Assembly: GCA_034696485.1 (NCBI GenBank)
Contig: JAQIWT010001251.1
Coordinates: forward strand, 1 to 11,694
Direction of reading: 5' to 3'
DNA: 11,694 nucleotides
Source: Isohypsibius dastychi
Taxonomy: Eukaryota > Tardigrada > Eutardigrada > Parachela > Isohypsibiidae
Part shown: positions 1-7,288 of the stretch, piece after piece
Layout: each line of letters starts with the position of its first letter
How positions within the stretch are numbered: the first letter of the stretch is position 1
Notes under the pieces: generated by a model
Database searches by the model: none
What the model saw: the letters and a program-made list of their open reading frames with translations, nothing else
What the model was told of the DNA's origin: nothing
Translations under genes and position numbers: made by a program

Positions 1-180
1 CCCAGCTTGTGCCAGCCCACCTCAGCGTGCCGGGAATGCGCGCAGGCGCGGCTAAACCGCTTTTTGCGAGGAATATTTATTAGAACTAGCTACGTGTTCC
101 GCGCTACGCGCAGAAATCTGCAGAGTTCAAAGAATCACTCTGGCGTCCAAGTGCTAGGCTGCTAAACTCACACTGTCAAA
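1..180. other. GC-rich left flank, no gene seen
   Basis: The first 120 bases are more GC-rich than most of the window and contain alternating GC words such as gcgcgc-like runs near 38-50 and 110-120. No open frame of useful length, splice-site pair or RNA gene could be supported. It may be the edge of a neighbouring gene or repeat that lies outside the window. Confidence 0.5.
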
Positions 181-192
181 CCCTTCGAATTG

Positions 193-771
193 TCAGGTGT
201 GAACCCTTCGGATTGTTATTTGTTCCACCGAAAACGGGGAATCCCTCGGTTTGTTAGGTCAACCACAGGAAGGATTTTTCGGATTTTCAGGTGTTCCAAC
301 GAAGGGGGGGGGGGACCCATCAGGATTGTCAGGTGTTACACCGGAAGGGGGAAACCCTCCAGATTGTCAGGTGTTACACCGGAAGGGGGGAACCCTTCGG
401 AATGTCAGGTGTTCCACCGGAAGGGGGGAACCCTTCGGAATGTCAGGTGTTCCACCGGAAGGGGGAACCCTTCGGATTGTCAGGTGTTCCACCGGAAGGG
501 TGGAACCTTTCGGATTGTCAGTTGTTCCACCGAAAGGGGGAAAGTCTTAGGATTTTCAGGTGTTCTACCGGAAGGGGGAACCCTTCGGAATGTCAGGTGT
601 TCCACCGGAAGGGGGGAACCCTTCGGATCGTCAGGTGTTCCACCGGAAGGGGGAACCCTTCGGATTGTTGGGTCTTTCGCCAGAAACGGGAAACCCTTTG
701 GATTGTTAGGTCATTCACCAGAAGCGGGAACCCTTCGGACTGTCACGTGATAAACCGGAATGGCTGGATTT
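193..771. repeat. 37-38 bp tandem repeat (minisatellite), about 15 units
   Basis: About fifteen contiguous copies of a 37 bp unit (38 bp when a G run has six rather than five G), each beginning TCAGGTGTTCCACCGG or a variant. Unit starts fall near 193, 216, 254, 287, 329, 367, 405, 443, 480, 518, 556, 593, 631, 668, 706 and a decayed partial at 743. The central units (367-667) are nearly identical. The outer ones at both ends are diverged or length-altered (units of 33 and 42 bp at 254 and 287, the latter with a run of eleven G at 304-314), as expected when unequal exchange homogenises the middle of an array. Each unit holds a near-perfect inverted repeat, CCGGAAGGG then GGAA then CCCTTCGG. 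There are no unique spacers, so this is not a CRISPR array. All three + frames stay open because the unit lacks stops, so the ORFs here are not evidence of a protein. Confidence 0.93.
743..750. promoter_or_regulatory. TCACGTGA palindrome (E-box-like)
   Basis: A perfect 8 bp palindrome with a CACGTG core, the classic bHLH E-box, at the right edge of the tandem array. It arises where a repeat unit has TCACGTG in place of TCAGGTG, so it may be only a chance variant of the repeat. No adjacent gene start supports a regulatory role. Confidence 0.15.
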
Positions 772-1152
772 TGCTGTTGTGGTGCTGTTTCTCGAGACAA
801 TAGTTTTTTGTTGCTGTGACGTACTAACAGCTGTTGAAGGTTGTGAGTTTAGAGACGGGCGGATCAGCGGGTTTCACAGCCACTTGATAGCTACACGTCA
901 CGAACAACAACAAATCCTTCGAAACACCAATCAAGAGCAACCTTGCAAATGCTCACAAAAACAAACCGTGGCATCAGCTCATCTTTCCGCCACGGAATAC
1001 TGTCGAAATTCGCATTGAAAATCCTCTTGATCAATCATTCCATCGTCCATGTCATCGGTCAGCATATTTATTGCCATACCTTCTGTGTCCTTCTTCTTCG
1101 GAATTTCTCTCGAATCTATCAGTCCGAATCTCAGTAAAGGTAGTTTTTCCAC
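772..1152. other. Region without a supported gene; one 7 bp-stem hairpin
   Basis: Short frames overlap here (779-1018 and 943-1137 on +), but neither resembles a known domain and both are of chance length. A possible hairpin with stems CCGTGGC (966-972) and GCCACGG (989-995) around a 16 nt loop is the only structure noticed. The tract 1170-1215 is AT-rich and translates to Tyr-rich low-complexity residues, more like non-coding sequence than the start of the gene that follows. Confidence 0.4.
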
Positions 1153-1941
1153 ATGTTTGACATGATGTTCTGTATGTTTGTCATATTATATCTATATTAT
1201 TACGTTTACTATATCAATGGCGAAAACCAAGCCAAAACTGAGCAAAAAACCAAGCTTGGTCTTCACCTTGTGTCTGCTATACGCCTCATAATCACCAATG
1301 AAACTGAGAAGGCGAAATGTGAGGAAGAGATTAGACAGCTGACGTTCGACGAACGCGAAGGAGACCGTTTGCATGGAAAATGGGCGCGCAAACATGTTTT
1401 TGCGGTTCGAGCAGCAGGTTTTGAGACATCACGTATGACTTTAAACAATTTGCGAGCTGATATCGATGTTTGCTGGAATGGCATAGAGCCCAAAGACCAA
1501 AAGATTAGTGAGCTGAAGGATAAAGTCAGCGAATATGCGGCATTGGAAGCCACACTTGTCGCTGCGGTTGTGTATTTGGTCCGAGTTGAGAAGCTTCACC
1601 AATTACCTCCGTTGAGAAGCTTTATCAATTCGCATGTTCAAAACAAAGTTGTGCCAATTACTACAAAACTGGTCCGTCAAAATCGTCTGAACTTACCAAG
1701 CGAAGCGTTCTACGGGCACTATGAGACAAACCGCATGCCAGGTTCCCAACGGCACTTGACTGCGAACGCCATCCGAGTGCTAACACGACTTACCAAGAAA
1801 GCGACAGGACAGCAGACTTCACGCAACTGCTCCTGGCGGATATGGACTTCGAAATCACTGGGAACAACTCGACTTTGCTGTGAGGAATATTTTGCGGTAA
1901 TTGCGGACGTGGTAAATCATTTTGCCTCTATGTTTGAATAG
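1153..1941 (+). CDS. Unrecognised coiled-coil-like protein, probably disrupted
   Basis: Open frame of 262 codons, the longest in the window. Residues from about 45 to 135 are rich in E, K, R, L and A with long helical runs (for example ETEKAKCEEEIRQL and KISELKDKVSEYAALEATL), giving a coiled-coil or all-helical appearance reminiscent of filament-type rods. No family was recognised. The N-terminal 20 residues are Tyr/Ile/Leu-rich low complexity and probably not real. An ATG in another frame at 1217 (MAKTKPKLSK...) is an equally good start and would need a frame change near 1270. Two oddities suggest damage or unseen introns. A 20 bp direct repeat (1585-1604 and 1611-1630, offset 26, not a multiple of three) lies in the middle. 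Near 1800-1880 a more protein-like reading (TQLLLADMDFEITG, 1821-1880) lies in another frame and ends at TGA 1881. The tail (1821-1941) is homologous to 2185-2335 downstream. Confidence 0.5.
   Translation: MFDMMFCMFVILYLYYYVYYINGENQAKTEQKTKLGLHLVSAIRLIITNETEKAKCEEEIRQLTFDEREGDRLHGKWARKHVFAVRAAGFETSRMTLNNLRADIDVCWNGIEPKDQKISELKDKVSEYAALEATLVAAVVYLVRVEKLHQLPPLRSFINSHVQNKVVPITTKLVRQNRLNLPSEAFYGHYETNRMPGSQRHLTANAIRVLTRLTKKATGQQTSRNCSWRIWTSKSLGTTRLCCEEYFAVIADVVNHFASMFE
1585..1630 (+). repeat. Short direct duplication inside the coiled-coil frame
   Basis: GTTGAGAAGCTTCACCAATT at 1585-1604 and GTTGAGAAGCTTTATCAATT at 1611-1630 differ at two positions and are offset by 26 bp. The offset is not a multiple of three, so an insertion of this copy would shift the frame of the surrounding coding sequence. 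Confidence 0.7.
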
Positions 1942-2083
1942 TTCTACAAACATTCTTCGGAAAATATCTGATAATCAACTTTTATACAGGCTAAGCTTGC
2001 AAACAGGGAAGATTTATGGTCATCTATCGAGATCTAACAGAAAAATGATTTCCTTACAACCGATGATATTTTAAACAATCAAA

Positions 2084-2335
2084 ATGTTTTTGGAGTATCT
2101 CGTCAATGCAACCGATGAAGACAGAATCACCTACAAACGAAACAAGTTCAGTTACATTCAACTGTCAGCAAGTTGTTATCAAACGCAACTGGTTTTCGCG
2201 TCTATGAACTTCAAAACTGACCCGAACCCATTCGAATTCACTGCGAGCAACATTTTTGGTGATTGCGGACGTGTTAAGTCGATTTTTCTGCCTGATTTGA
2301 ATAGTTTCATGGATATTTTTAGAAACAAATTATAA
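2084..2335 (+). pseudogene. Diverged second copy of the coiled-coil gene tail
   Basis: An 83-codon open frame whose right half (2185-2335) aligns at DNA level with 1821-1967. Both contain ACGCAACTG..., TATGRACTTCRAAA..., ATTGCGGACGTG(G/T)TAA and TTTGAATAGTT in the same order, with small indels between. At protein level the pair reads TQLLLADMDF versus TQLVFASMNF and, in a second shared frame, VIADVVNHF versus VIADVLSRF. The frame that matches best changes part-way along, so at least one copy is non-functional or carries an unrecognised intron. This points to a local tandem duplication of a gene 3' end followed by decay. It could instead be two terminal exons of related genes. Confidence 0.5.
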
Positions 2336-2553
2336 ACAGTTTATAATTCTTAAAAATTTACAAATATGCGGTCCATATTCTGCGTGTGTTCTTTGCTCTA
2401 AAGTAAGGTTTTCCTCTAGGTGGCGTTCTAGCCAACGCGTTTTATTTCGACGTGTAGACCGTCTTGTTTTTCGTGTATCAAGATCATCGCAGTTCAAGCT
2501 CGTTCATTTCTTCAAGGTTCAGTCAGAAAAAGCAAATTGAGTGGAAGCAGTAG

Positions 2554-4050
2554 GGTCAGCCACAACAGCCACTTCGTTTTGCGGACTATATGCAACCTCT
2601 TCCGGTCAACACAAATGCATATGGTAGTCATTTTCGAGTCACAAACACGAACGTTACAGCAAACTTGACGGGAAGTCCTAGATTACAGACTCGAAGCAAT
2701 AGAAATGCTGTAACCGATTCGTTGTTTCCCGCTCGGGATGTTCAAGGCCAGCTTTCTCATCTACGGAAGAAAACCAGAAATCTAGTGGATTGTGGGAGTA
2801 TCCGGGGCGCTGATTATTCGTATGGACGCTCGCAAGCTCATCTGAATGACCTGGGTCGCAAGATCCTGGGGAACTGCAAGCTCAGGCTCACCGAGTAATT
2901 GCGTCCGTAGGTGCCTTCACTATCGTCTGGAGTGGGGAATCGTTCGCACGCAACTGTAACGGCTCTGCTTATTCTTGCAAGGTATGGTTTTCAGTTCCTC
3001 CTTTTACGATTTGTATGAAACAGCTGATGTTCAGGTGTTTGTGGGAGGCATTTCAGTGGTTATCATGGAAGCCGACTTGAACCGAGCTCTTGGGAGGTTC
3101 GGTCCTTTGAAAATTGAATGGCCATCTTACCGAGAAACAAATGCCAGCAGCAAATCATAAGGTCAAGCGAACTTCTGCAATGTTTCGCTGTTTACCTTGT
3201 TTTTCTGCATCTTTTTTCTTCTTTGTGTCATGAGGTCATTTTCAACTGTCGGTTCACTTGCATGATTTCTGCACATCGTATTTGAGAACGAGCGGTCAGT
3301 GCCTGGATTGTTGTCTTGGTGTAAACGAGATGAAGACAATGTGATCGCAATCCCTACTACCCAGTTTACTGCAAACGTTTGAGCTACAGGGTTGTCCAGA
3401 TTATCCCATGGCTGCTGGCTGGATCCGCGTATGTACAAAATGGATGCGTGTCGGCTCGAACCTATACCGTTTTCGTTGGAAGCATGCATGGAATCTTGAA
3501 TGCGGAAAGATTGGCTCTCATTATGGAGAAGATTTTCCAAAGAGTTTTTGCTGCCTACGCGGATACAGGTAATTTTTCTGCTTACAAGCTCTACATGCTG
3601 CGCCAGTTGTGCCGAGATAGACTCTTGTTTTCATTGGTTGAATCTTCTGTGATTTTTTGATTTTTCATTCACTCGGTTTTCATATTCTTATTGATTCTTA
3701 TCTACATAATTTTTTTTTGATTTTGTATTGTTTCTGACGGCTTTATTTAAGACAAGCAGAGGTACCCAATTGAATCTGGTCACGTGGTCTTCAACAACCC
3801 TAAGAGTTATATGGACGTGATTCGTGCTGCAGTCGTAAAGCTGCAAACTCATGCGTACATCAAGAAGATCCAGATTGACCTGTTTCTCAAGGAGGCACCG
3901 TGCAGCATTTGCAGAGCCGAGGTGGGACCATTTTTCTGTCGCAATATGGAATGTTTTCAGTACATTTGTCGAACTTGCTGGCAATTGCAGCATTTGGCCA
4001 GCAAGGATTTGAAGACGCACACTCCCATGACGCTCATTTCAAGGAACTAA
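2554..4050 (+). CDS. CPEB-family (CPEB1-type) RNA-binding protein, interrupted
   Basis: Cytoplasmic polyadenylation element-binding family: binds U-rich 3' UTR elements and controls poly(A) length and translation, typically in germ cells. Exons seen: a Gln/Pro-rich N-terminal part 2554-2797; 2863-2981, holding the family signature WSGESFARN...YSCK just before RRM1; 3035-3157, RRM1 first half (VFVGGI...EADL...FGPLKIEWP); 3266-3340, RRM1 second half (FLHIVFENERSV); 3343-3568, linker VVQIIPW and RRM2 (VFVGSMHGILNAE); and 3752-4050, RRM2 end (RYPIESGHVVFNN) plus the C-terminal ZZ-type zinc finger and stop. Introns 2798-2862, 2982-3034 and 3569-3751 keep the frame; the last join recreates ADTDKQRYPI. 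In-frame TAA (3158-3160), in-frame TGA (3263-3265) and a frame change near 3340 lie between exons. No canonical splice pair was found to remove them. The gene is therefore a young pseudogene, mis-sequenced, or unusually spliced. The 5' end is not defined; TAG 2551-2553 bounds it. Confidence 0.85.
2982..3034 (+). other. 53 nt intron in the CPEB gene
   Basis: GTATGG...TTCAG between YSCK and VFVGG. Removing it joins the invariant family string SCK-VFVGG in phase 0, which makes this the best-supported intron in the window and sets the expectation that very small introns are normal here. Confidence 0.9.
3569..3751 (+). other. 183 nt intron in the CPEB gene
   Basis: Starts GTAATT after ACAG and ends TTTATTTAAG before ACAAGCAG. 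Splicing in phase 1 rebuilds an Asp codon and gives ADTDKQRYPIESG, matching the family string DTDKHKYPIGSG. The intron is T-rich, with a long T run before its 3' half. Confidence 0.88.
3901..4020 (+). other. CPEB C-terminal ZZ-type zinc-finger segment
   Basis: All eight expected metal ligands are present in order: Cys at 3901, 3910, 3937, 3952, 3967 and 3976, then His at 3991 and 4018. The intervening strings GPFFCR, CFQYICRTCW and LQH are those of the CPEB1 class. In the family this cysteine/histidine module folds as a ZZ-like zinc finger and is needed for full RNA binding. Its intact state contrasts with the broken RRM1 region. Confidence 0.9.
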
Positions 4051-4198
4051 TTTGAAGAATAAGAACAACCGGTTTTCGGTGTTTTCGTTTGGTCGAGTCG
4101 AATTTTCCATTTTTAAGAACAAAATTATAATATCTGAATATTTCGATAAAGTATGGATCTTGACAAATGTGCGTGTTGCCTATAAATACTATGTCACT

Positions 4199-4538
4199 AT
4201 GTGGCTGTTCGTTTTGGTGGGGACGTATTACTTAGATCTCCTTAAACAGGTCCCGCGCATGACGTCAAATTCAAAATTACTTAGAAATCGTTCAAAAACT
4301 GTTTAAGCTTTTCTAATTGCTAGCATTATTTACTCTTTTGAATTTCAAATGGCTACTTCGACCCTCTTTTCTCACTCCGATTTTTTTATCTTTCATGATT
4401 GACTTCAGTCGTTTGTTTGTTTTTGTCATTTTGATGATTATACAGTTATACAAAAAATCGCTAAATGAGGATCATTGCGGCGGGTGCGGCAGTCTTTTGA
4501 AAGAAGCTGACGACGAACGACGCGTTTTCAGAAACTAG
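4199..4538 (+). CDS. Possible small two-exon gene, unrecognised
   Basis: The second exon is the better part: after a good acceptor (GATTATACAG, ending 4445) the frame LYKKSLNEDHCGGCGS... runs 31 codons to TAG at 4536-4538. It has a CGGCG motif with two cysteines and a charged tail. AATAAA follows at 4577-4582, a sensible distance for a poly(A) signal. A first exon ATG 4199-4249 (MWLFVLVGTYYLDLLKQ), with donor GT at 4250, joins in phase 0 across a 196 nt intron and would give a 48-residue product with a hydrophobic start. The donor (AG|GTCCCG) is weak. The terminal exon may instead belong to a longer upstream gene. No homologue was recognised. Confidence 0.3.
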
Positions 4539-4576
4539 ATTGACTGTGAACAATTTGTTATTTTCCGAGAAATTTG

Positions 4577-4582
4577 AATAAA
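4577..4582 (+). terminator. Poly(A) signal AATAAA
   Basis: Canonical AATAAA 38 nt after the TAG stop of the terminal exon ending at 4538, in AT-rich sequence followed by A-rich and T-rich tracts. It could also serve the CPEB transcript; an AATAAG variant just after the CPEB stop (about 4058) is the nearer but weaker candidate. Confidence 0.4.
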
Positions 4583-4719
4583 CAAAGGAAAAAATCATCA
4601 GCAAACAAAAATAAGTAGCTATTGCAATTGCCAAAAACGAGCATATTGACTTTTTCGATTTAGTGTTACTGATGATGAAAAAACAAAAATTACTTGTTAG
4701 TTATCACATAAAAATTTGA

Positions 4720-4932
4720 TTAAGAACCGAATTTTTTCTTGACGAATTTTTTATCGTAGTCAATTGCGATCCATGCTGGATACGATAAGTCCCATAGTGA
4801 ACTACTCAGAGATAAAAATCTTAGTTGCATTGCTGATTGGAAAAACATGATTAATCTGAAGCTTTTTCTTGATTTTCTGAGTGTTTCACTCGCCCACTGA
4901 TCCAGGTCTTGATTTTTGAATTCGGTTGTCAA
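4720..4932 (-). CDS. Unrecognised minus-strand frame, possible last exon
   Basis: Open frame of 70 codons on the minus strand; the first part (DLDQWASETLRKSRKSFRL) looks helical and protein-like. A possible acceptor (GATCAG, exon from 4896) is in phase 0 with a possible donor at 5008 in the neighbouring gene, so this could be an alternative final exon of the 4985-5736 gene. It may equally be a chance frame. No domain was recognised. Confidence 0.2.
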   Translation of the reverse strand: MTTEFKNQDLDQWASETLRKSRKSFRLIMFFQSAMQLRFLSLSSSLWDLSYPAWIAIDYDKKFVKKKFGS

Positions 4933-4984
4933 ACGTCAATGTCATTTCAATCAGGAAAATGTCAAGTTTCGAAGTTATCGTTTT

Positions 4985-5736
4985 TCACAGGTGAGTATGT
5001 ATAAGTACATCGCCGATAAACCGACCAGAAAGCCAAAGTTTAAAATCAACGTTCAAGACTGCATCCACTGGAGGACATGTGATATCAAGGGTCCCAGCCA
5101 AAAAAAAATCAGTAATAACAACCGTGCTCGATTGTTTCTCGATTTGTGATGAAATTCTGGTATGTTCTCTTGAGGCCTGGTCATCAGTCAATATGGCTTC
5201 TTCAATGTTCTGCGCGGGAATTTCGTAATCAATTCTTGGTTCTCTAATCAAAATTCCAGGAAATATCTTCGGTCATCAGTACTGTTTCTTTATTGCTCCA
5301 CGATATGTTAACAGAGTTACATTGTATGGTCGACAGAACAAGAGGAATAACAACCAGCGAGCACATTTGTTCGTTCGATGTTGATATTCAATTGTTTCCC
5401 ATACCGACAGTTGTCGTTTCCGGATTCAGAATGATGAATCAAGTTGTCGCATCCTGCCCTCAAATTCGTCTGCAATTTCAAAAGTCAATTCCGCTTTGGA
5501 TGGTTTTTTTGTTAAGCTGGAAATCACGAATGCTGATCATAATCTGTTCGCTTAGTTTTTCCAAATGCTGACGGATCTTTTATCCATGCTAAATTTTGCG
5601 AAGAAAATATTCTCCTCATTCGTTTTTTGTTTCCGAGTCTCATGACGGCAGCTTCAATACGCAGAAAGAAAACCTCATCATGGGCCGTCAACATGATGCG
5701 TTGATTTTGATATCTGGACAGTAGGAACAGGAACAT
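4985..5736 (-). CDS. Candidate three-exon gene, 201 aa, unrecognised
   Basis: Three open segments on the minus strand join in phase across two GT...AG introns. Exon 1 is 5736-5528, starting ATG (MFLFLLSRYQNQ), with a Leu/Phe-rich start and a basic stretch GNKKRMRR. Exon 2 is 5458-5321, with five Cys including CDNLIHH, DNCRYG and GCYSSCS. Exon 3 is 5243-4985, including IPAQNIEEAILTDDQASREH and GTLDITCPPVDAVLNVDF, ending TGA. The introns are 69 nt (GTGATT...TTTGAG) and 77 nt (GTAACT...GATTAG), both phase 2. The total is 606 nt, a multiple of three. A Cys-rich middle and hydrophobic start could suit a secreted protein, but no family was recognised and the MFLFLL start is short for a signal peptide. 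The first acceptor (TTTGAG) is not ideal; an alternative CAG just upstream leads quickly to a stop. Confidence 0.42.
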
Positions 5737-5759
5737 CGCCGTCTGACACAATCAGATAG

Positions 5760-6377
5760 GCAGAACAAATTTTTCAAATGACCCAGTTTGGTCGTCAATC
5801 TATTTTTCTCATACTGTTCAAATCAGAGGTAGTTATTGCTGATATGCGGGTCGGAGGGGCCGTAAGAGAGTGGAATCATGAAACCTCAGCCCTACTTTGG
5901 TGATGCAACATAGCCCGCTTTTGGACGAGGGGAAATTCTTTTTATTGCACCCTTTCAGTCGGCCAAAGGTCTGCTAATTTTATTCCCCCTCGACCTTTGT
6001 CCCCTCCCCGAGCCCCAGAGTATTAGAAGTCATCACTAGTGCGAATCTCATTCTACGTCTCCTTCGAAATTTATAGCACGTCTGCGCCCTATCAATTGAC
6101 TGAGTAAACAGGGAAATATGTGCTATAAAAATTGGCGGGGACGTAGCCTGCTGCAAACTGCATACCGCAGTCATCCAAGAAAATATATGTTCAAAGCTAC
6201 ACAATAAATACTATGTAATATGAACACCACGCTTGTACAGTTTGTTGCCGGTACGAAAGATCGGACCGTTCAAGCAGCATGCGTGTAAAGTACACAATTC
6301 ATTGTAATTGACAATAAAGTAGATTGATAACGAGTCAGCCACCTTGTATAAGTTATCAAAGCACGCAAAATACAGAC
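5760..6377. other. Region without a supported gene
   Basis: About 600 bases with only short frames. The minus-strand frame 5980-6204 is low in complexity at its Arg-rich end and has no recognisable domain. A + strand 30-codon ORF at 6118-6210 (starting MCYKNWRGRSLL) ends in a TAA inside ACAATAAATAC, so an AATAAA (6205-6210) sits on its stop codon; a second AATAAA lies near 6312. These could be 3' ends of + strand transcripts, but no exon upstream could be supported. Confidence 0.35.
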
Positions 6378-6572
6378 TCAATCAACCCTCTTGACAACAC
6401 GTCCATTTTCTCTCATTTTGTGTCGATTCGTTATGTGCATCTACATTCAAAAATGTTTCAAAGCTTCAGAAACGATTACGTGTGTTGTAGAATGTTTCAA
6501 CTTTGTAGTGATTTTCCCGCAAATGACGCAGCACCGGCGCCCCATGGTTGTGACCGCGGCTCGGATCACCAT
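6378..6572 (-). CDS. Small CxxC-containing candidate gene, two exons
   Basis: Minus-strand ATG at 6572 gives 31 codons to a donor GTAATC at 6479, including MGRRCCVICGK (second ATG at 6545). This Cys-Cys-x-x-Cys start recalls the beginning of THAP/C2CH-type or other small zinc modules. A 39 nt GT...AG intron joins in phase 0 to 6440-6378 (MHITNRHKMRENGRVVKRVD), ending TGA, for a total of 51 residues. The second exon is strongly basic. An alternative donor near the end (AG|GTTGAT) could lead to further exons, in which case the product would be longer. The zinc-binding suggestion rests on only three cysteines and is weak. The + strand frames over 6324-6639 are read as shadows of it. Confidence 0.28.
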
Positions 6573-6639
6573 TTTAAATAGAAGTTTGGAACATGGCACA
6601 GATTATTTCCGCGCTGGTCCGGTGCAGATAGTGAACTGA

Positions 6640-6996
6640 CGCATCTGATGTTTTCACAAACGAGTAACATGTTTATTTGTTACGCCCAAGAAGAACAATT
6701 TGGAGAACAGGATAATATGTCAGACAAGCGCCGTGGTTACATGATGGGAAGCAAAAATCAAGTTCGATTTTGAATTCGACACCGCAAATACACCGTCATT
6801 TTCAAGGATGGAATCTCACCCGCCCAACGTTATACCGGTACTTGTGTACACCGGCAACCTTTTCGACGGATAAACAGATTGGTCAACTAATCCACAGTTC
6901 CACACCAAACTAGCTCAGCGTTTCAGTTTATATTCTTTGTTCACTGTCTTAACCTTGGAAAACTACACACACACACCATTAAGCTTACGTTATGGG
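6640..6996. other. Region without a supported gene
   Basis: Contains only a 42-codon + frame (6745-6873, with IPVLVYTGNLFDG near its end) that overlaps another short frame (KYTVIFKDGISPAQRYTG), and a short (AC)n run at 6965-6976. Nothing decides between the frames. It may hold the 5' untranslated part or promoter of the small gene that starts at 6997. Confidence 0.35.
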
Positions 6997-7280
6997 ATGG
7001 ACCCTAGTGCCGTGATGGCTGCTGACACATTCAATACATGGAAACTATCCCATGGTACGTACGAGAATTCTCTCCCAGCTTCAGCGGGCAAGGCTCAATA
7101 CCTGATAAACTTTTCGTCTCTAGTGGAAGGTAACGTTATATTTTTCTTTTCTTTCTCTACTTGTTTCAAGAATCGTTATTGTGTCGGAAGATTGCTCGTG
7201 TCGCCGGAATATCTAGCATCAAGCGAAGCATCCGGCGCCTTGAAATACAGAAAATGTCAGCAAGGGTAAAGGACATGTAG
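6997..7280 (+). CDS. Candidate two-exon gene, 80 aa, unrecognised
   Basis: The first exon runs from ATG at 6997 (MDPSAVMAADTFNTWKLSHG...) to 7129. A 41 nt intron (GTAACG...TTTCAAG, 7130-7170, T/C-rich before the acceptor) removes an in-frame Phe-rich stretch and joins in phase 1 to 7171-7280, ending TAG. The second exon reads SLLCRKIARVAGISSIKRSI and then a basic tail, an amphipathic, Arg/Lys-rich segment that superficially resembles the second helix-turn-helix of Tc1/mariner-type transposases. No catalytic part follows, so no transposase is claimed. A possible donor (AAGG|GTAAAG near 7265) may extend the gene. The start could also be upstream, since the frame is open to about 6937. Confidence 0.4.
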
Positions 7281-7288
7281 ATCCACGT

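Noticed and set aside
193-742. CRISPR-like array of about 37 bp repeats
   Set aside because: The repeats are contiguous with no unique spacers, and the rest of the window is clearly eukaryotic (spliced CPEB gene).
190-803. Three overlapping repeat-protein ORFs
   Set aside because: All frames are open because the DNA repeat lacks stops; the unit length rotates the frame, and no frame is favoured.
1192-1553. Minus-strand frames opposite the coiled-coil gene
   Set aside because: They lie antisense to a longer, better-composed + frame and show no splice or domain evidence.
3184-3282. Frame with AVYLVF as the missing second half of CPEB RRM1
   Set aside because: The five-residue match to GYVYLVF is followed by unrelated residues. 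The frame with FLHIVFENERSV at 3266 matches the family over a longer stretch and lies in the same frame as the first half.
4181-4188. TATAAATA as a core promoter for the 4199 ORF
   Set aside because: It lies only about 10-18 bases upstream of the ATG codons, too close for a TATA box with transcription starting some 30 bases downstream.
6324-6639. Two + strand frames of about 85 codons
   Set aside because: Ser/Cys/Phe-rich with no domain. They overlap the minus-strand CCxxC exon, which has better start and splice signals.
7171-7266. Tc1/mariner transposase fragment
   Set aside because: Only a short basic HTH-like segment is present. No DDE/D catalytic region, terminal inverted repeats or TA target duplication were found.
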